Of a DNA stretch of 64,000 nucleotides, positions 24,206 to 36,120 are shown piece by piece. The stretch's first letter is position 1. Every line of letters begins with the position of its first letter. The stretch covers positions 3,534,001-3,598,000 of the forward strand of contig JAUDYN010000003.1 in assembly GCA_030407005.1 (NCBI GenBank). Direction: 5' to 3'. Source of the stretch: Desarmillaria ectypa (taxonomy: Eukaryota > Basidiomycota > Agaricomycetes > Agaricales > Physalacriaceae). The notes under the pieces are model-generated. The model searched no databases. It was given only the letters and a program-made list of their open reading frames with translations, and had not been told where the DNA came from. A program made the position numbers and the translations under genes.

Positions 24206-25233
24206 ATGGAAACCGATAAGCCACCTGCTATCACTACCACTGACGCCCTCTTCCATGATCTCGCCGACGGCGTCGATCTAGTCATACGGACAACGGACAA
24301 CGTCGACTTCTTCGTCCTCAGCGTACTTCTATCGCTGCGGTCCCCATCATCCTTCTTTCGTCAAGTTTTGCAAGGCAGCAAGCACACAGAGGAGAGAGAC
24401 GGCCTTCCCGTTCTCAAAGTGATGGAGGACAGCGACACATTCCGAACCATCCTCCTATTCTGTTATCCTTACATCACCCCCAAGATTGAAAGCGTCGAGC
24501 AATTCCTTGCAGTGAGACTAGCGCTGGACAAGTACTGCATGAATCTTGCGATGGAGAAGTTCGTCCAAGCTGTGCTCGCGTCATCCATGATTAGCGAACA
24601 ACCCTTACGGGTATTCGCTCTAGCAGTCGCCAACGGATGGAAGGAGATAGGAGAGGCCGCTGCCCGGAATACTCTTGCTATGCCTCTCAGTCAGGCGATA
24701 TCAGATGTTGATGAGCTGAATATCATTACTGCCCGCCATCTGTATTGTCTTCAAGATTATCATACGCGGTGCGGAAAGGCCGCTCAGATCCAAGCGGGGA
24801 CGAGAGGGGAATATCCTTGGCTTAGCGGAAAAACTTCCGATCTTACATTCCTTCGCTGTGAAACTAACAACTGTAGATGGTGCAGTGTTGGGAAATTTGG
24901 CCTCATAGGCAAAGTCGGAGGCGCGCGTTTCTTTAGTCATCCATGGTTGAACGATACCTACTTTCCGATGGTGAACAAGAAGGTGTTATCGGAGCCCCGG
25001 CCACAGGTTGCTCTAGATGATCACATTATTGATCAAGCTATTCTCGCTAGCACCAAACAATGCGGTCGAGATCATTGGGCCGAAATCGCTGGCAGTCAGA
25101 TTCGCCTTCTCGGAAAGATACTAGCGAAGGAAATCGACAGGCGAATTTCAGAGGTAGGTAACACCTATCAGCTACGCAACTCCCATCTGACACCATCATT
25201 CAGGTTCCCTTGAATATTGAGTGGCAAAAATAA
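24206..25233 (+). CDS. BTB/POZ domain protein 2
   Basis: Exon 1 is 24206-25153 and exon 2 is 25204-25233, 325 residues. It starts METDKPPAITTTDALF. The BTB core is DLVIRTTDNVDFFVLSVLLS ... LPVLKVMEDSDTF ... LLFCYP. The helical part has GWKEIGEAAARNTLAMPLSQ, followed by CGKAAQ and a CRWC pair. The terminal exon encodes VPLNIEWQK. Without the last intron the frame would run on to another stop, but the shared terminal exon in all copies argues for splicing. It is the closest relative of the gene at 21227 and lies on the same strand, so the two are tandem duplicates now separated by a LINE remnant. Likely a homo- or heterodimerising adaptor; function not known. Confidence 0.8.
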
Positions 25234-25509
25234 CATGACAGAGCGTCAGAGCAGGTGGTGATGCCGAGCCTGGGGAATTTGGAAGCACATTATATCGCAT
25301 GTTCAAATTTGTTCTGTCCGATGGAGTCACATTCCAAGGCATGTCCTGGAACTAGTCAATGCGCGGCTTCCAGGTACACAAGGAGAAAACGCACGACGTG
25401 GAGCCATCACATCATTCGACGCGCTTCTTTGCATGTAAAAGAAAACCAAGTCATGAGGCATCAATAAGAAGCTCCCCTCTTCTCCTTCAGCTTTGACGCA
25501 TCCAACAGT
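25234..25509. other. Short intergenic stretch
   Basis: No gene seen between BTB gene 2 and the BTB pseudogene. Confidence 0.4.
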
Positions 25510-26359
25510 GGACACCGGTCTGCCTACCACAACCAGAACCGATGCTCCCTTCAAAGCTCTGACTTGACAGATCTAGTGATCCGCACAGCAGATATTGTCG
25601 ATTTCTTCGCCTTCCTCCTTCTGTCATGCTTTGGAAGGCAGCCGTCATACCCAGGAGAAAGATCTGTGCTCAAGATGAAGGAAGATGGCAGCACGTTCAG
25701 GACTGGCCTTCTGTTCTCCTATGGGAGCGGTGTTGGACAAGTACGGTCTGGATAACGGATCCGAACAGTTCTTTCGAACCATGCTCGCCTCTGATGAAAC
25801 AAAAAGCCCTGGATGTTTGGCTTCACCGAAGCTCATGGATGGAAAGATGTGGACGAGGCGGGGCCAGAAATACGCTTCAGGTAGCTCTGGATCAGGAAGT
25901 AGAGTTGGATGGCCTCGATAGTATGTCTGCCTTGCAATGTCTTCGCCTTCGAGACTATCGCAAGAGGTGCGGGAAAGCCGTGCAGCTTGAATCCGATCCA
26001 ATGCGAGGAGAAAATATGTCATGGATTGCGGGCAAAACCTCTGAACGGCTATTCCTGCGGTCTGACTTGGAGGAACAGATATGTCGATGGTATGGAAAAT
26101 CGCTGACTTGTTGGATGGCGGTAGGAGATCGAATTTTCCGAACTCGTGGTTGGTTGGCGGATGATGGATGAGGATATCATTTCCCAAGCGGTCGTGAGAA
26201 GCATCTCCTTGTGCGGTCATGAAGAATGGGCCAAGATTGCTGCCTTCCACGCAAAGTTGTTGGCGGAGGAAATCGAGAGGCTAATTTCGCAGGTGAGTGA
26301 GGTAGCGGCTGCAGAGTGACCTCGTCAAGGTACCTCTGAACATTGATTGGACTCGGTGA
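25510..26359 (+). pseudogene. BTB/POZ pseudogene 3
   Basis: The region follows the BTB paralogues from the N-terminus (a GTG where ATG is expected, then DTGLPTTTRTDAPF) to the terminal exon (VPLNIDWTR, ending at 26359). It has internal deletions and frame changes: DLVIRTADIVDFFAF near 25567, KMKEDGSTFRTGLLFSY near 25674, then a different frame for the helical part and a CRWY in place of CxWC near 26085. The last splice acceptor region and 30-nt exon are intact. It is clearly not able to make a BTB protein. Confidence 0.75.
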
Positions 26360-27449
26360 GCGAGCAATGATGGATTGGAATAGCTGTGAACAACCGCGGG
26401 AAAAGCATATGCATCCAAACCGACACATTGGAGCTGGGTATTTTCACTGCTTCATAATTCAAGTTATATCTGGGTGTCGAGGGCGTAATGACATGACTCA
26501 CTACGTCGCCAATTCTCATCCAGGCCCATTCTGCTTACAAGACACGTCCCCTCGTAAACACGCTCTTCCACCAACGACACAGCACATACGTGCGTTAAGC
26601 CGAACTTAGAAATCTGGAAGCGACGTACAGACAGAATTGAACCTCTGTCCAATGAGACGCGCTGGAAACTGGACCTTAGAGAAAGTGTTATTCGGAGAGG
26701 TTTCGCCCGTAGAGGCCCAACACCACGTTCCGAGATCAATGGCTGAACGAATATAAGTATGAGCTGTTCGGAACGCACGAATAATACGACGTACTTGATT
26801 GATATCCCACCCTGATCGACCACAAAAAATATGTCACATATAATCTCCTGGTTGGGCATATAGGGCTCTCTGGTGCCTGTCCTATGCATGCTTCACTCTC
26901 CACGCACACAGGCCGAAGTTGATATGTAACATAGTGTTGTAAAACGGGGGATCAGTTCGTTCCCAGTTAATACATGCGTGATGTCGGGCCAATAGTATTG
27001 CGCTTGGCTGAGCTCTGCAAACACATACAGATGTACACTTACTGTATACTAAATGCTATTTTACTAGAATGTTCTGCACTTTTCCTAATACTTCTCCCTT
27101 AATCAGCAAGTTCGGCATGATGCCGGATTACCATCATCTCGGCTCAACTCTCAACATGTAGTATATAGAAGAGCCTAGTAAAGATGATTCATAAAGAAAA
27201 ACGAAAACACTGTTAGTTCAAATGTACGGTATTGATGTTCAAGAAATACCTGTAGGCCGCGCACCACAACGTTAACTCATTTTGTAAGAACTTGAAAAAA
27301 AGAAGGGAGGAAGAAAGGAATGCTTGTAAGGGAGATGCAATGTGGCTGTGTTGTTGATCTCGCAGAAAGCACATTCATTACACCTTCCTTCTCGATTCAG
27401 GCCCAAATTTCTCGATATGTTGACACGCTTGGTCTTTCCATTATCTCCC
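26360..27449. other. Stretch without a supported gene
   Basis: No motif-bearing frame. A minus-strand frame at 26464-26889 exists but has no recognisable domain and overlaps no other signal. Confidence 0.3.
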
Positions 27450-27716
27450 CACAGTGAAGACCGACGTGCTACTACGACCATGCCCCGAGATCGCTTTGGA
27501 TGACAATATCATTTCATGAGCAGTCATGAGTAGCATTTCCGAGTGCAGTACCGAGGGATGGATTGACGTTGCTGCCAGACATATTCGTCAATTTGCGAAG
27601 CCGTTAGCGAAGGAAATTGATAGGTTGATTTCGCAGGTGAGCTAGGTAGCACTTTTAGAGCGCCTCTTCTTCAACAGTCACTATAGGTACCTCTGAACAT
27701 CGAGTGGACAATGTGA
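27450..27716 (+). pseudogene. 3' fragment of a BTB gene
   Basis: Only the C-terminal 60 or so codons of the BTB family are present: PEIALDDNIIS, then an in-frame TGA, then ISECSTEGWIDVAARHIRQF and KEIDRLISQ. The terminal intron and a 30-nt exon (VPLNIEWTM, stop at 27714) follow. The 5' part with the BTB domain is absent. It shows that the cluster once had at least six members. Confidence 0.75.
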
Positions 27717-28854
27717 TATTACGACATGGCCCAGCGGCCAGGACAGCCTTACAGCTGGACGGCGGGATTTGAAGTTACTTCGGACTCAAGTTAGATCTGA
27801 GCATTAAGTAATTTCTAGACAGTAACGACTCACCATGCTGCTCGTCCTTGATATTCTCCTTACAGTACATGTGTTTCTCCGTGATAAATGTAAATACAAT
27901 CTTGAGATCTTGGACAAGTTGGATCCTCATGACCACCAGAGGGACGCACGAGAACCCTGAAAGCACAAGGCTCCGAGTCCGCAACGCAATCGACAAAGAA
28001 CTTGAAGCTTGTCGTCAGTTTGACTTCTGTACAGCTTCGGTTCTTCAGAAGTTTTGGCAAACGCAATGCACCAGCCGCGAGCCTGTGAAGCTGAGAATTA
28101 TTTTCAGATAGCACCAACAAAAACTGCAGTGTTTCAGAATGCACGAGATACATAAGTATGCATCCTATCTGAGAATATCAGCTCTGGACTGATGAAGAAT
28201 ACACTAGATTAGGAACGACAGATGCGCCAGCGATGTAGATGGTGAGTGGACTTGTTGACGAACATGACCGAAAAAAGGAAGGTGGCTGTCGTTGGCTCAG
28301 AAGCTTATTTGAACACCGTGCATACACTGTTATTTGTAGAAACAGTGCAGCTGCCAGTAGTAGTCGCAACAACAAGCGGTCCGTGAATACTGACTGGTAA
28401 AGGTCATCAAGCTAGGACATAAAATTGATTATCAGTGTGAATCTAACGCTATTCGCTACAAAAGGGCATCGTCCATGGACTATAGTAGATGTACCTAATG
28501 AAAAATTGATACATAACAAAGCCATAACTGATCAAGGTATCAACTGAGCCAAGGCGCGTAGATACCATGCGAGCAGAAAAACATAACAATAAAAATACAA
28601 ACACGGTCTAAATGGGCATACGATAACGAGAAGTCGTCCAAATCGACACAAAGGAAGGCGTTTTTGCGACCATACACAGATCTACCACATTAGGGTCCAT
28701 GAATACGTCCCCACGCTGCTTGAAGGCCCACTGTTCCCACTCGTTACCTATATATCATGGTACGTCCTCCCAGGAATCCTTCGACGTCCACATTGAGGAA
28801 AGAGATCCGTGGTCCTTATCCAGAGCCGAAAAACGATCCACATCCAACTATCCA
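27717..28854. other. Stretch with possible coding remnants
   Basis: Minus-strand frames at 27860-28375 contain hydrophobic runs (LLLRLLLAAALFLQI) and could be a decayed membrane-protein gene, but no family motif is clear. Nothing else supported. Confidence 0.3.
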
Positions 28855-29806
28855 TTACACCATTCCCAGGTCTGTCCCGTCCCAAGATGGGGTCCTCGGG
28901 TATGCGTGGGGAGCCATCACGGTGTCGATGGGCAGTTCCTCGTAACAGGGACCAGCGGGTGCGTCAGCAGGGACCAGCCTATTGAACGCGTTCATACCCG
29001 CCATCGCGTCTGCCATCAATCCAAGGGGATCGGTATTGATGAACGGTAAACCAAATCCCTCCATATTGCCTCTTAAGGACGGTATAGAACCGAGACCATC
29101 GTCGAGAGGACCTGCGCCGGCAGCGGGGAAGAGCTGTTTGGCCTCTGGTGAATAGCGTGGATCGCCGTGTTGGAAGCCCGTCGCGGAGGAAGTCCAAAAT
29201 AAGTCTTCATCGTCCCTGGGCGCGACCTGTGCAGGACCGTCGAATGGGGTAACTCCGTTGATGAACGTGGAAGCGATAGTCTGGTTCGTGAACGTTTCTC
29301 CAGGATTGGGGCCATTCGATGGAGTGTCAAAGTCGTACGGCCACGATGAAGGTGAGGGATCGGCCGTGGGCTCACTTTCGTAGGGAGTCCCGTTGGAAGT
29401 GCTATCTCCATAAGGTGGAATGTTGCCGTGGTATTTTCTCCGATGTTTGGTGAGAGCCTCCTGGGTACTCCCACCCCAAATGCAGTCCGGAGAGTCTATA
29501 CATTTGTACTTTTCGTTCCCAGAGCTGAAAATGCGTGTCACTTTGAGAAAAAGATAAATAGAACAGCGAACGCACTGGTGCCTGAGCCTGTGAGCGTCAA
29601 GATTGCTTTTTTGGAGAAGAATAACTGGACAATCGGGGCAAACATGATAGCTGCTTCGACGATGAGCACAGCTGAAGGGAAAGAATACAAGCTGCTGACT
29701 TCTCTGCAGCTTTGGCATGTATCTCCGTGTGCCTGTTAAGGTCTTGACGTCGGGAGGCCGTCGCGGTGCAGTCCGGGCCTTGCCATCGCTGGTTTCCTCG
29801 AGCAAA
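28855..29806 (-). pseudogene. C2H2 zinc-finger gene 1, start lost
   Basis: Exons 29700-29806 (107 nt), 29576-29650 (75 nt) and 28855-29524 match exon for exon the intact gene at 42387-43569 (107 and 75 nt there). The codon at the start position is TTT instead of ATG, and the first zinc-finger Cys is Gly (QGPDC against QCPDC). Finger 2 (CPDCPVILLQKSNLDAHRLRH) and the long finger CIDSPDCIWGGSTQEALTKHRRKYH are intact. The remaining 200 residues are proline/serine-rich and acidic with no stop. The same frame is open upstream of the lost ATG, so an N-terminally altered product from an upstream start cannot be excluded. Divergent to the BTB gene at 30844. If expressed it would be a nuclear DNA-binding protein. 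Confidence 0.65.
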
Positions 29807-30843
29807 GGTGGAAGAGAATTGGGAACAAAGATGCAGAAGGTCCGTAGAGAGCGTTTTCAGGGAAAGATGGGGGAATAGCATTGAGATAGCAAGCTGAACA
29901 TGCCGAGCTTTTAAAGATCCCCAAAACGCCGGATTGGTTGAACGACGCGTCGATTTTTCTACCTTATAAGCTAACTGTTCCGCTAGTAACAGCCAATTCG
30001 CATAGGGGCGCTGCCAATCAACAGGAATTGCTAACCAATCCATGGGAATAGCCATTATGGGATATTTCTGGATTGGTTACGAGATACGTGAGGCTGGCGG
30101 CGTCCAGAAAGGAACAAGGGCGCCCCAGATGTCGGCCAGGGACAGGGAATTCAAGCATTTTAACCTAGTAAGGCAGGTCCTGACGTGATCTGGCATGTAG
30201 AACAGAGAGTCTGGGAGAAGCAGCACGCAGTGCACCCCACTAAAAACATTTCCTTGGACTCCAGGATTCGATTGTACAGCGATCGAACTTGAGCACATCT
30301 CATATCGTGAAGTCTTAGAAGTTGAGACAGGGAGACAAATACCAGGGAAGAGTATGACCCAGGGCTGCAGCTGCAGCGAGTACGGTTTGGGAAGGACAAA
30401 GCAACGGACGATCGGGGAAAGCCGTTTTCGTATGTATTACATAAGACACGCATCGCCAACTTGTCAAAATTTCTGCCTCGCGCGCTTGATTTACTCCAAC
30501 GTCAAGCAAAGTGTAGGATTTCTTAGACAACTGTCGGCATATGGACAGAATCGAAAGAGCAAGTGGTCAAATCATCAGTGTGAAAGCATGAGCCTTCTTC
30601 TTGAGGGAACCGTATTTGTTTCGTCACGTGGCGAGTTAAGTATATTCTCAAGCATGTCCAGGAACTAATATTGAACGCTAAGATTCCCAGATGCAAAAAG
30701 AAATTCTACAACGACATACTCCAAGCGCTTATTTCCTTGCCTATAAACGGTCCGAAAGCATAAACACGCCAGCCACGAGGCGCCAAAAGAAGCATAAAAC
30801 CTGATCCCCCTTCTCTTATCTGCACACGCATCTGCTACCAACG
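29807..30843. promoter_or_regulatory. Shared divergent promoter region, block 1
   Basis: A 1.04-kb space between divergent zinc-finger (minus) and BTB (plus) genes. The half next to the zinc-finger gene is clearly similar, in inverted orientation, to 41980-42386. Shared items include several CCAAT/ATTGG boxes (for example CCAATCC near 29988, 30034 and 30070 on one strand or the other) and a TTTAAAAG/CTTTTAAA stretch near 29910. CCAAT boxes are known binding sites of the HAP (NF-Y) complex; a role here is inferred. Confidence 0.5.
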
Positions 30844-31866
30844 ATGGAAACCCCCAAACTTCGTAATACAACGACCGCCGACGCCCCCTTCAACGATCCC
30901 ACTGATAACGCTGATCTGGTGATCCGCACAGCCGACAGCGTCGACTTCTTCGTTCTCAGCGCACTGCTATCGCTGAAATCCCCGTCATCTTTCTTTCTTC
31001 ACGTTCTGAAAGCCAACCAGCATACAGAGGAGAGAGATAACCTTCCCGTCCTCGAAGTCAAGGAAGATAGTGAGACATTTCAGATTATCCTCCTGCTCTG
31101 CTACCCATACGCCTCTCCCGAGATCAAGAACGTCGAACAGCTTGTGGCAGTAGGGAAGGTGTTGGACAAATACTGTATGGATCATGCATTGGAGCGGTTC
31201 ACTCAAATCATGATGGCATCATCTCTGATAAGGGAGCAAGCGCTACGGGTTTTTGCTCATGCGGTCGCTAATGGATGGAAGGAATTAGGTGAGGCAGCTG
31301 CTAAGAACACGCTTCACGTGCCTCTAGACTCGGAAGTCGAATTGGAGGACCTGAGATGCATCGATGCACTCCAATACGTTCGTCTCCGAGATTATCACAG
31401 GAGGTGTGGAAAAGCCGCTCAGGCCGTTATGTCGGGGGAAACAGACATATGCATGCCATGGCTGAAAGAAGAAACATCTAAAGTCCTCTTCTTACATAGC
31501 AGCAGGGGCTGTCAATGGTGTGGGCGCTCCATAATACATCGGCGATGCAGGGTAGGAGATAGCGTTTTTTACGCACATGATTGGTTATACGATTATCGTG
31601 TCGCAGTGATGGCAGAACTGCTAGGACGACCAATCCCAGAGATTGCTCGGGATGAAAATATCATTGCCCAAGCGGCTGCGAAGAGCATCTCCCTGTGCGG
31701 CCATGCAGAGTGGATAAAAATTGCCGGTAGCCAGATCCATCAATTCGCGACGCTCGTGGCAGAGGAAATTGACAGGTTGATTTCACAGGTGCGTCAGTTG
31801 GTATCGTCACACAGATCCGCTTAGCAATCGTCATAGGTGCCTCTGAACATTGATTGGGTAAAGTGA
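30844..31866 (+). CDS. BTB/POZ domain protein 4
   Basis: Exon 1 is 30844-31788 and exon 2 is 31837-31866, 324 residues. It starts METPKLRNTTTADAPF. The BTB core is DLVIRTADSVDFFVLSALLS ... LPVLEVKEDSETF ... LLLCYP. The helical part has GWKELGEAAAKNTLHVPL, then CGKAAQ, a CQWC pair and CGHAEW. The last exon encodes VPLNIDWVK. It is more distant from copies 1 and 2 than they are from each other and groups by eye with the broken copy at 40165-41168. It is divergent to zinc-finger gene 1 and is the intact member of this block. Probably an adaptor or dimerising protein; target unknown. Confidence 0.8.
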
Positions 31867-34205
31867 CGAGGGGACAGCATTGGTGAAGGAATGCTTTGCG
31901 ACACGTATGTACGCGAGCCCGAACTGGGACATGGTACTTGCGTCGCTTCAGATGACCGACGCTGCATATTAACGAATAACTCACTGAAGACAAAGCCTCT
32001 CATGCGTCCGTGCGAGACCTCCCACAAAGTCTAACCTTCCGGTGTCGATAAGGCAAACACAGCATAATACGCGAAAAGCCGGATACAAGTCTACAATGCG
32101 TAACACCGAAAGAACTTTCATGGGCGTGGTCGAAACATCATCTTCACCAAGCGAGCGTAAGCATGAGAAACTAGAGAAGCATAGACTATATAACGCACGA
32201 AATGAGCAGCACCACGTATTACGCTCATGAATCTCCACCAATAACGACATCGTCCATATCGCCCACGAAAGACTCGCCACGTAGGAATCCTTCTGATCTC
32301 ATGGTCCTTCCACTCCACCGGAGCCTAAACACGTTCCATGAAATGAGATAGAGCTAGTCCTATGGATTCAAACGTACCGATATAACGTCTTATCAACCTC
32401 TTGACACTAAGGATGTACCACTGACTGCGAAGCAGGGAAGGAGTCATGACGGTTCAAAGGAAGGAGAAAATGTGGCCGTGTTGTTTGCTCGATCTTTCCC
32501 TGTGACACGCCTCATCGGAATCGAGCACCATACGAGCTAGAATTACCCGAGCTTCGTTTGATTATCGATCTTTCGTCTTGTTCCATTTACGACTGTCTGG
32601 TTATATCGCTCGACATAAATGGAGCCGCGCGGTATACTCACTTGAAGAATGAAAAAAAATGAATCAAAACCTTCGTGATTTCACTTCAATTGTGATCATC
32701 CTCAGCGGTGGGGACTCGGTACTACTCAGGTACTCAGTCAATAGAGACGATCCCGTCTTGTTTCACAAAAAATAGCTGGCTGATCGGGTTTATATACAAG
32801 CCTTTCGGCCGATAATTCATTGGCTATCGGGCCGACATCCGGTGAGTTTTGTGGACCAACATCCTGGGTTGGCTTCGTGTTGTGGACCAACATATTTCCC
32901 TGCGAGGGGTGGGACAGGAGCAGGCTACACCCCTTGCCAAAAAAATGCCCTTGTGTTGCTAAAGGGGTAATACTAGACTCGGTTTCTGTAGTAATCGGCG
33001 TTACGCATAGTATTCCTAGATGGCCGGAGACGAATACAGCAAATACGACGACGAGACAACCAGGGCAATTTGGGACATAACAATTTGATAGAAGCCGATT
33101 CTTAGGATACGCGTTCGCGTTATTTGGCAGGGCCGTCAATACCAAATCGGGCTTCTCCTCTTGGCTACCAAGGCAACCGCACTACGTTTCCCATCTTTCT
33201 CGATTTTATGTCCACATTCACATATCAAAGTGAAACTATCATCTTCAGAGTTTGATTCTCTAATTTCAAAAACCAAGTGTAAAACGTGGGGGGAAACGAT
33301 CCTGGCGCATCAAGCACAGCTCAAGTTGAGTATTACTCCACCAATCCCGTAGAGGTAATAGGTATGCGGAAAGTACTGATCCTCTGGGTTTCCGGCTCGT
33401 CCTTCATTCTATCGCATCAAAGCTAAAAGTGACGTGGGAGAGAGCCTTGCGCATGTGTTACATATTAAGGACCGGGGACCCTGCAGCTCCTCCATGCTTC
33501 GGTGACCCTTTTCCCTGGATCATGCTTTCGACTGCGCCTTCTTCAATCCCGGGGAGTGTAAGAGCGACTCGTAACCGATCCTAGATCATGTGTTCCCAAT
33601 AATATATTATTCAAGGCAATGCACGTCTATTGACGTTAGTACGACAGGATGGGGTAGTCCCCCAAGGCAACGAGAGATGTCTATCTTTATATTCACCCGA
33701 CGAAATTCCTGACGTCGGTGGTCATTAGGCGATTTTGGAGCCATAGATACACAGGCGAGGTAGCCAAGACGTACGTAGAGAATGGTTCCCAGAAGCTTGG
33801 TCGTAGCTTCATGCGTGGAGCAGAATAGTCGACGCGAAATAGAATTTGGGATATCGCCAACGAGGCTCTCTTCCTCTCCACCTGCGCTCCGACACGCCTC
33901 AGCTCTGATCCGGACTTCAAGGATTGAGCGGCGTCTGCGACACGTACGCCTCTTGATACGCCCATAGCGGCAAGGAAAAGAACACGCGGCGTGTCAAAGA
34001 ACGATGACGCTTTCCTGACGTAGGTTCTTCATTACTCGGTTACTTGAAAGTTTTGCCTACGTTCTGAGGCGCCGGGTTTGTACCACTTGGCACTAATGGA
34101 GATTATTTGACGCCCGAGAACATTGTAGAAGGAACCTGCGAGGCATTGGGGTGCTCACTGCTCAGTCTAAAAAAATCACCAAGTTTAGTGAAATAGTACG
34201 TTCAT
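31867..34205. other. Stretch without a supported intact gene
   Basis: Apart from a short membrane-protein start remnant near 32002, no gene was recognised. A 30-bp sequence near 32738 (CAATAGAGACGATC core) recurs near 38806. A short phrase GTGGACCAACAT occurs twice between 32845 and 32895. Frames at 32738-33145 (minus) and 33161-33352 (plus) have no motif. Confidence 0.35.
32002..32058 (+). pseudogene. Possible start remnant of membrane-protein family
   Basis: The sequence from ATG at 32002 (GAGACCTCCCACAAAGTCT, then GGTGTCGATAAGGCAAA) resembles the first 50 bases of the intact membrane-protein gene at 9715 (GGTCTCCCACCAAGTCTTAC, then GATGTCGACAAAGCAAA). The frame is soon lost and no further exon could be traced. 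Short and uncertain. Confidence 0.35.
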
Positions 34206-34301
34206 AGGGACGCAGCTCAGTTGAGAGAGCAAGACTGAAGTGCACTGATAGGTATATTACATGGATTTTGGAGGTCCCCAGTTCAATCCTGGGTGTCCCC
34301 A
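34206..34301 (+). tRNA. Degenerate intron-containing tRNA-Phe (GAA)
   Basis: The sequence follows eukaryotic tRNA-Phe: D-arm GCTCAGTTGAGAGAGC, anticodon loop CTGAAG with GAA anticodon, a 24-nt insertion after position 37 as expected of a nuclear tRNA intron, then ATTTTGGAGGTC, T-arm CCCAGTTCAATCCTGGG and acceptor TGTCCCCA. Departures from a functional tRNA are two bases missing between D-stem and anticodon stem, C instead of the near-universal T at position 8, and an A-C mismatch at the first acceptor pair. A T run suitable for Pol III termination follows. It is likely a tRNA pseudogene. Confidence 0.65.
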
Positions 34302-34302
34302 T

Positions 34303-34309
34303 CTTTTTT
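34303..34309 (+). terminator. RNA polymerase III terminator
   Basis: A run of six T follows the tRNA-like sequence by two bases, as expected for Pol III termination. Confidence 0.55.
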
Positions 34310-36120
34310 GTGCTGTTTCCCGGTTTCTACCGCAGTCGGAACCTATTGGGCTACCGACCGTCGGTTGAGTCGGACGTCGCGGAATCAAAATGACGACGAT
34401 GACGACGAAAGATTCGAGCCAATTACAAGTATAGCCACAACGGAGCCTAGAATCATCAACCTTACGAACGACGCAAACATACAGGAGTCGTCGAGTCGAG
34501 GCAATTGCAACGGCAGGATGGGATGATTCGCTCAATTTACAAGTCTAGGCAAGGTTCCAGGTTTGCGAGTATAACTACGAATTCGGGGAGTGCTGTAGAT
34601 GTATGTGCTGGAAAGAGGTTACGAATAAACGTGCGTTAACCGGATTGAAGGTGGATAGGGAGATACTCATTGTTGAACCGGGGACGAGACAGATGGTACG
34701 CAAAAGACATACCTTACGTCCTATGAGATTGACCCATGACATGTACGACGATAACGAGTTCAAACTCAGTGATTCAGATTCATATGTTGATAATTTGGAA
34801 TGTATCAAGTGAACAATGCATGCACTATTCTCGTCGAGAGCCTATGCCTCGGGCTTAATAGAATGACTACTGTTCTGTTCGAGATGGACTCAAGTTCGTT
34901 GGTTCCTATGTTGTTCCCAGGGATATAGTTAGAACAACGGATATTCCGCTGATTGGCTATGGATAGTCCTGATATGTACGCGCCATACGGGGATGATTGG
35001 GTAGAGGGAGTGTTACTCGATAGACCTGAGCAGCGATAGTTCCCCCCTGCAGTTGCTTTGAATAAAATATGTGCGTCGTTGATACGAACCCGACTTGAGA
35101 TGTACGACTAAGGGAGTCTTACGCGAAGCTTGAGGACTGAGTGTCGGTCAATTAATGGGGCGTGATATCAGCGCATCTCTGGAAAACATATTGCATGCGA
35201 AAAGAAGACATAGGAGCGTAACATGGATACACGTAAAAGTTGCAGGGTCGTCAAGGCAGCTTCGATGTATGCGAAAGTGGTTAGTTCTCTCACCCCCAAA
35301 AGATGGAAGGCTTGATTATTGGGAATATAACAGTAGGAAATTAGCCGGTTGACGTTGAATAATAAGAAGTAGGGACTGACAATCGCCACGATGTCAGTGC
35401 TATTAAGAGAGAAAGGGCATAACTCGAGTCCGAGGTTGCAAAGGGGGAACAGAGAGAATCATCCAAGAATACGAAGATTCCAAAGGAAGTTGATTGCGAC
35501 TCGTAGTAGGAAGACAACATGAACAATATGAAAGAATGTTGAACGAACATGTCGCAGGGTAGAATGGAGGCAGATTGGTGGGTTTTTTGACATAAATACA
35601 TGATAGTAGAAGTCGAAAAGTGGTGAAGGACGTGTCCGACGGGCGCAGTGGGAGGACCGTTGCAGTTCTGCGCCAAAGATTCGGTACCGGCAGCTACTTA
35701 TAGTCATAAGTGAGACACTGAAGTCTTCTAGGCTGTGAGGTTTCCCGGGAAGTTTTACGCGACATGATTGTGGCGACGACGAGTCCTCCGGTTGCGCAAC
35801 TCATGAACAATATTTTAACGGCAGACCTGTGAGTAGAAAGTGTACGCAAAATCGGTAGAGTAATACGATCAGATAAGAAGGCGGAGAATACCCATATGGG
35901 GATGATGATCTAGAGCGTGGCTGAAAATTTTGATTGCTGTGCTGAAAGCCGACCAATCAGATCGAGGAATACCGGTAGATAAGACACGAGATGAAATCGG
36001 GAGACCCAAGAAAAGATCGGAGATTCCAAAGTGGAGCATTGAAAAGAAAACAGCCTGAATCAAAAAAATGGCTGCATCCGCTGGTTGTCGATTAACCACC
36101 ACCATCACCCTTTTGGTCGT
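34310..36120. other. Stretch without a supported gene
   Basis: Short frames such as 34603-34812 (plus) and 35155-35352 (plus) begin with ATG and look weakly coding, but they have no recognised domain. The right end is the promoter of the CBM21 gene at 36121. An earlier ATG at 36068 is in a different frame and could act as a short upstream ORF. Confidence 0.35.

Noticed and set aside
25645..26250. 201-codon minus-strand open frame
   Set aside because: Antisense to BTB pseudogene 3; the plus-strand similarity to the other BTB copies explains the region.
27860..28375. Hydrophobic minus-strand frames as a third membrane-protein family member
   Set aside because: No family motif or consistent splice sites found; left as an unassigned stretch.
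28699..29049. Plus-strand open frame of 116 codons
   Set aside because: It is antisense to the zinc-finger gene 1 coding sequence, which has a clear paralogue with the same exon structure.
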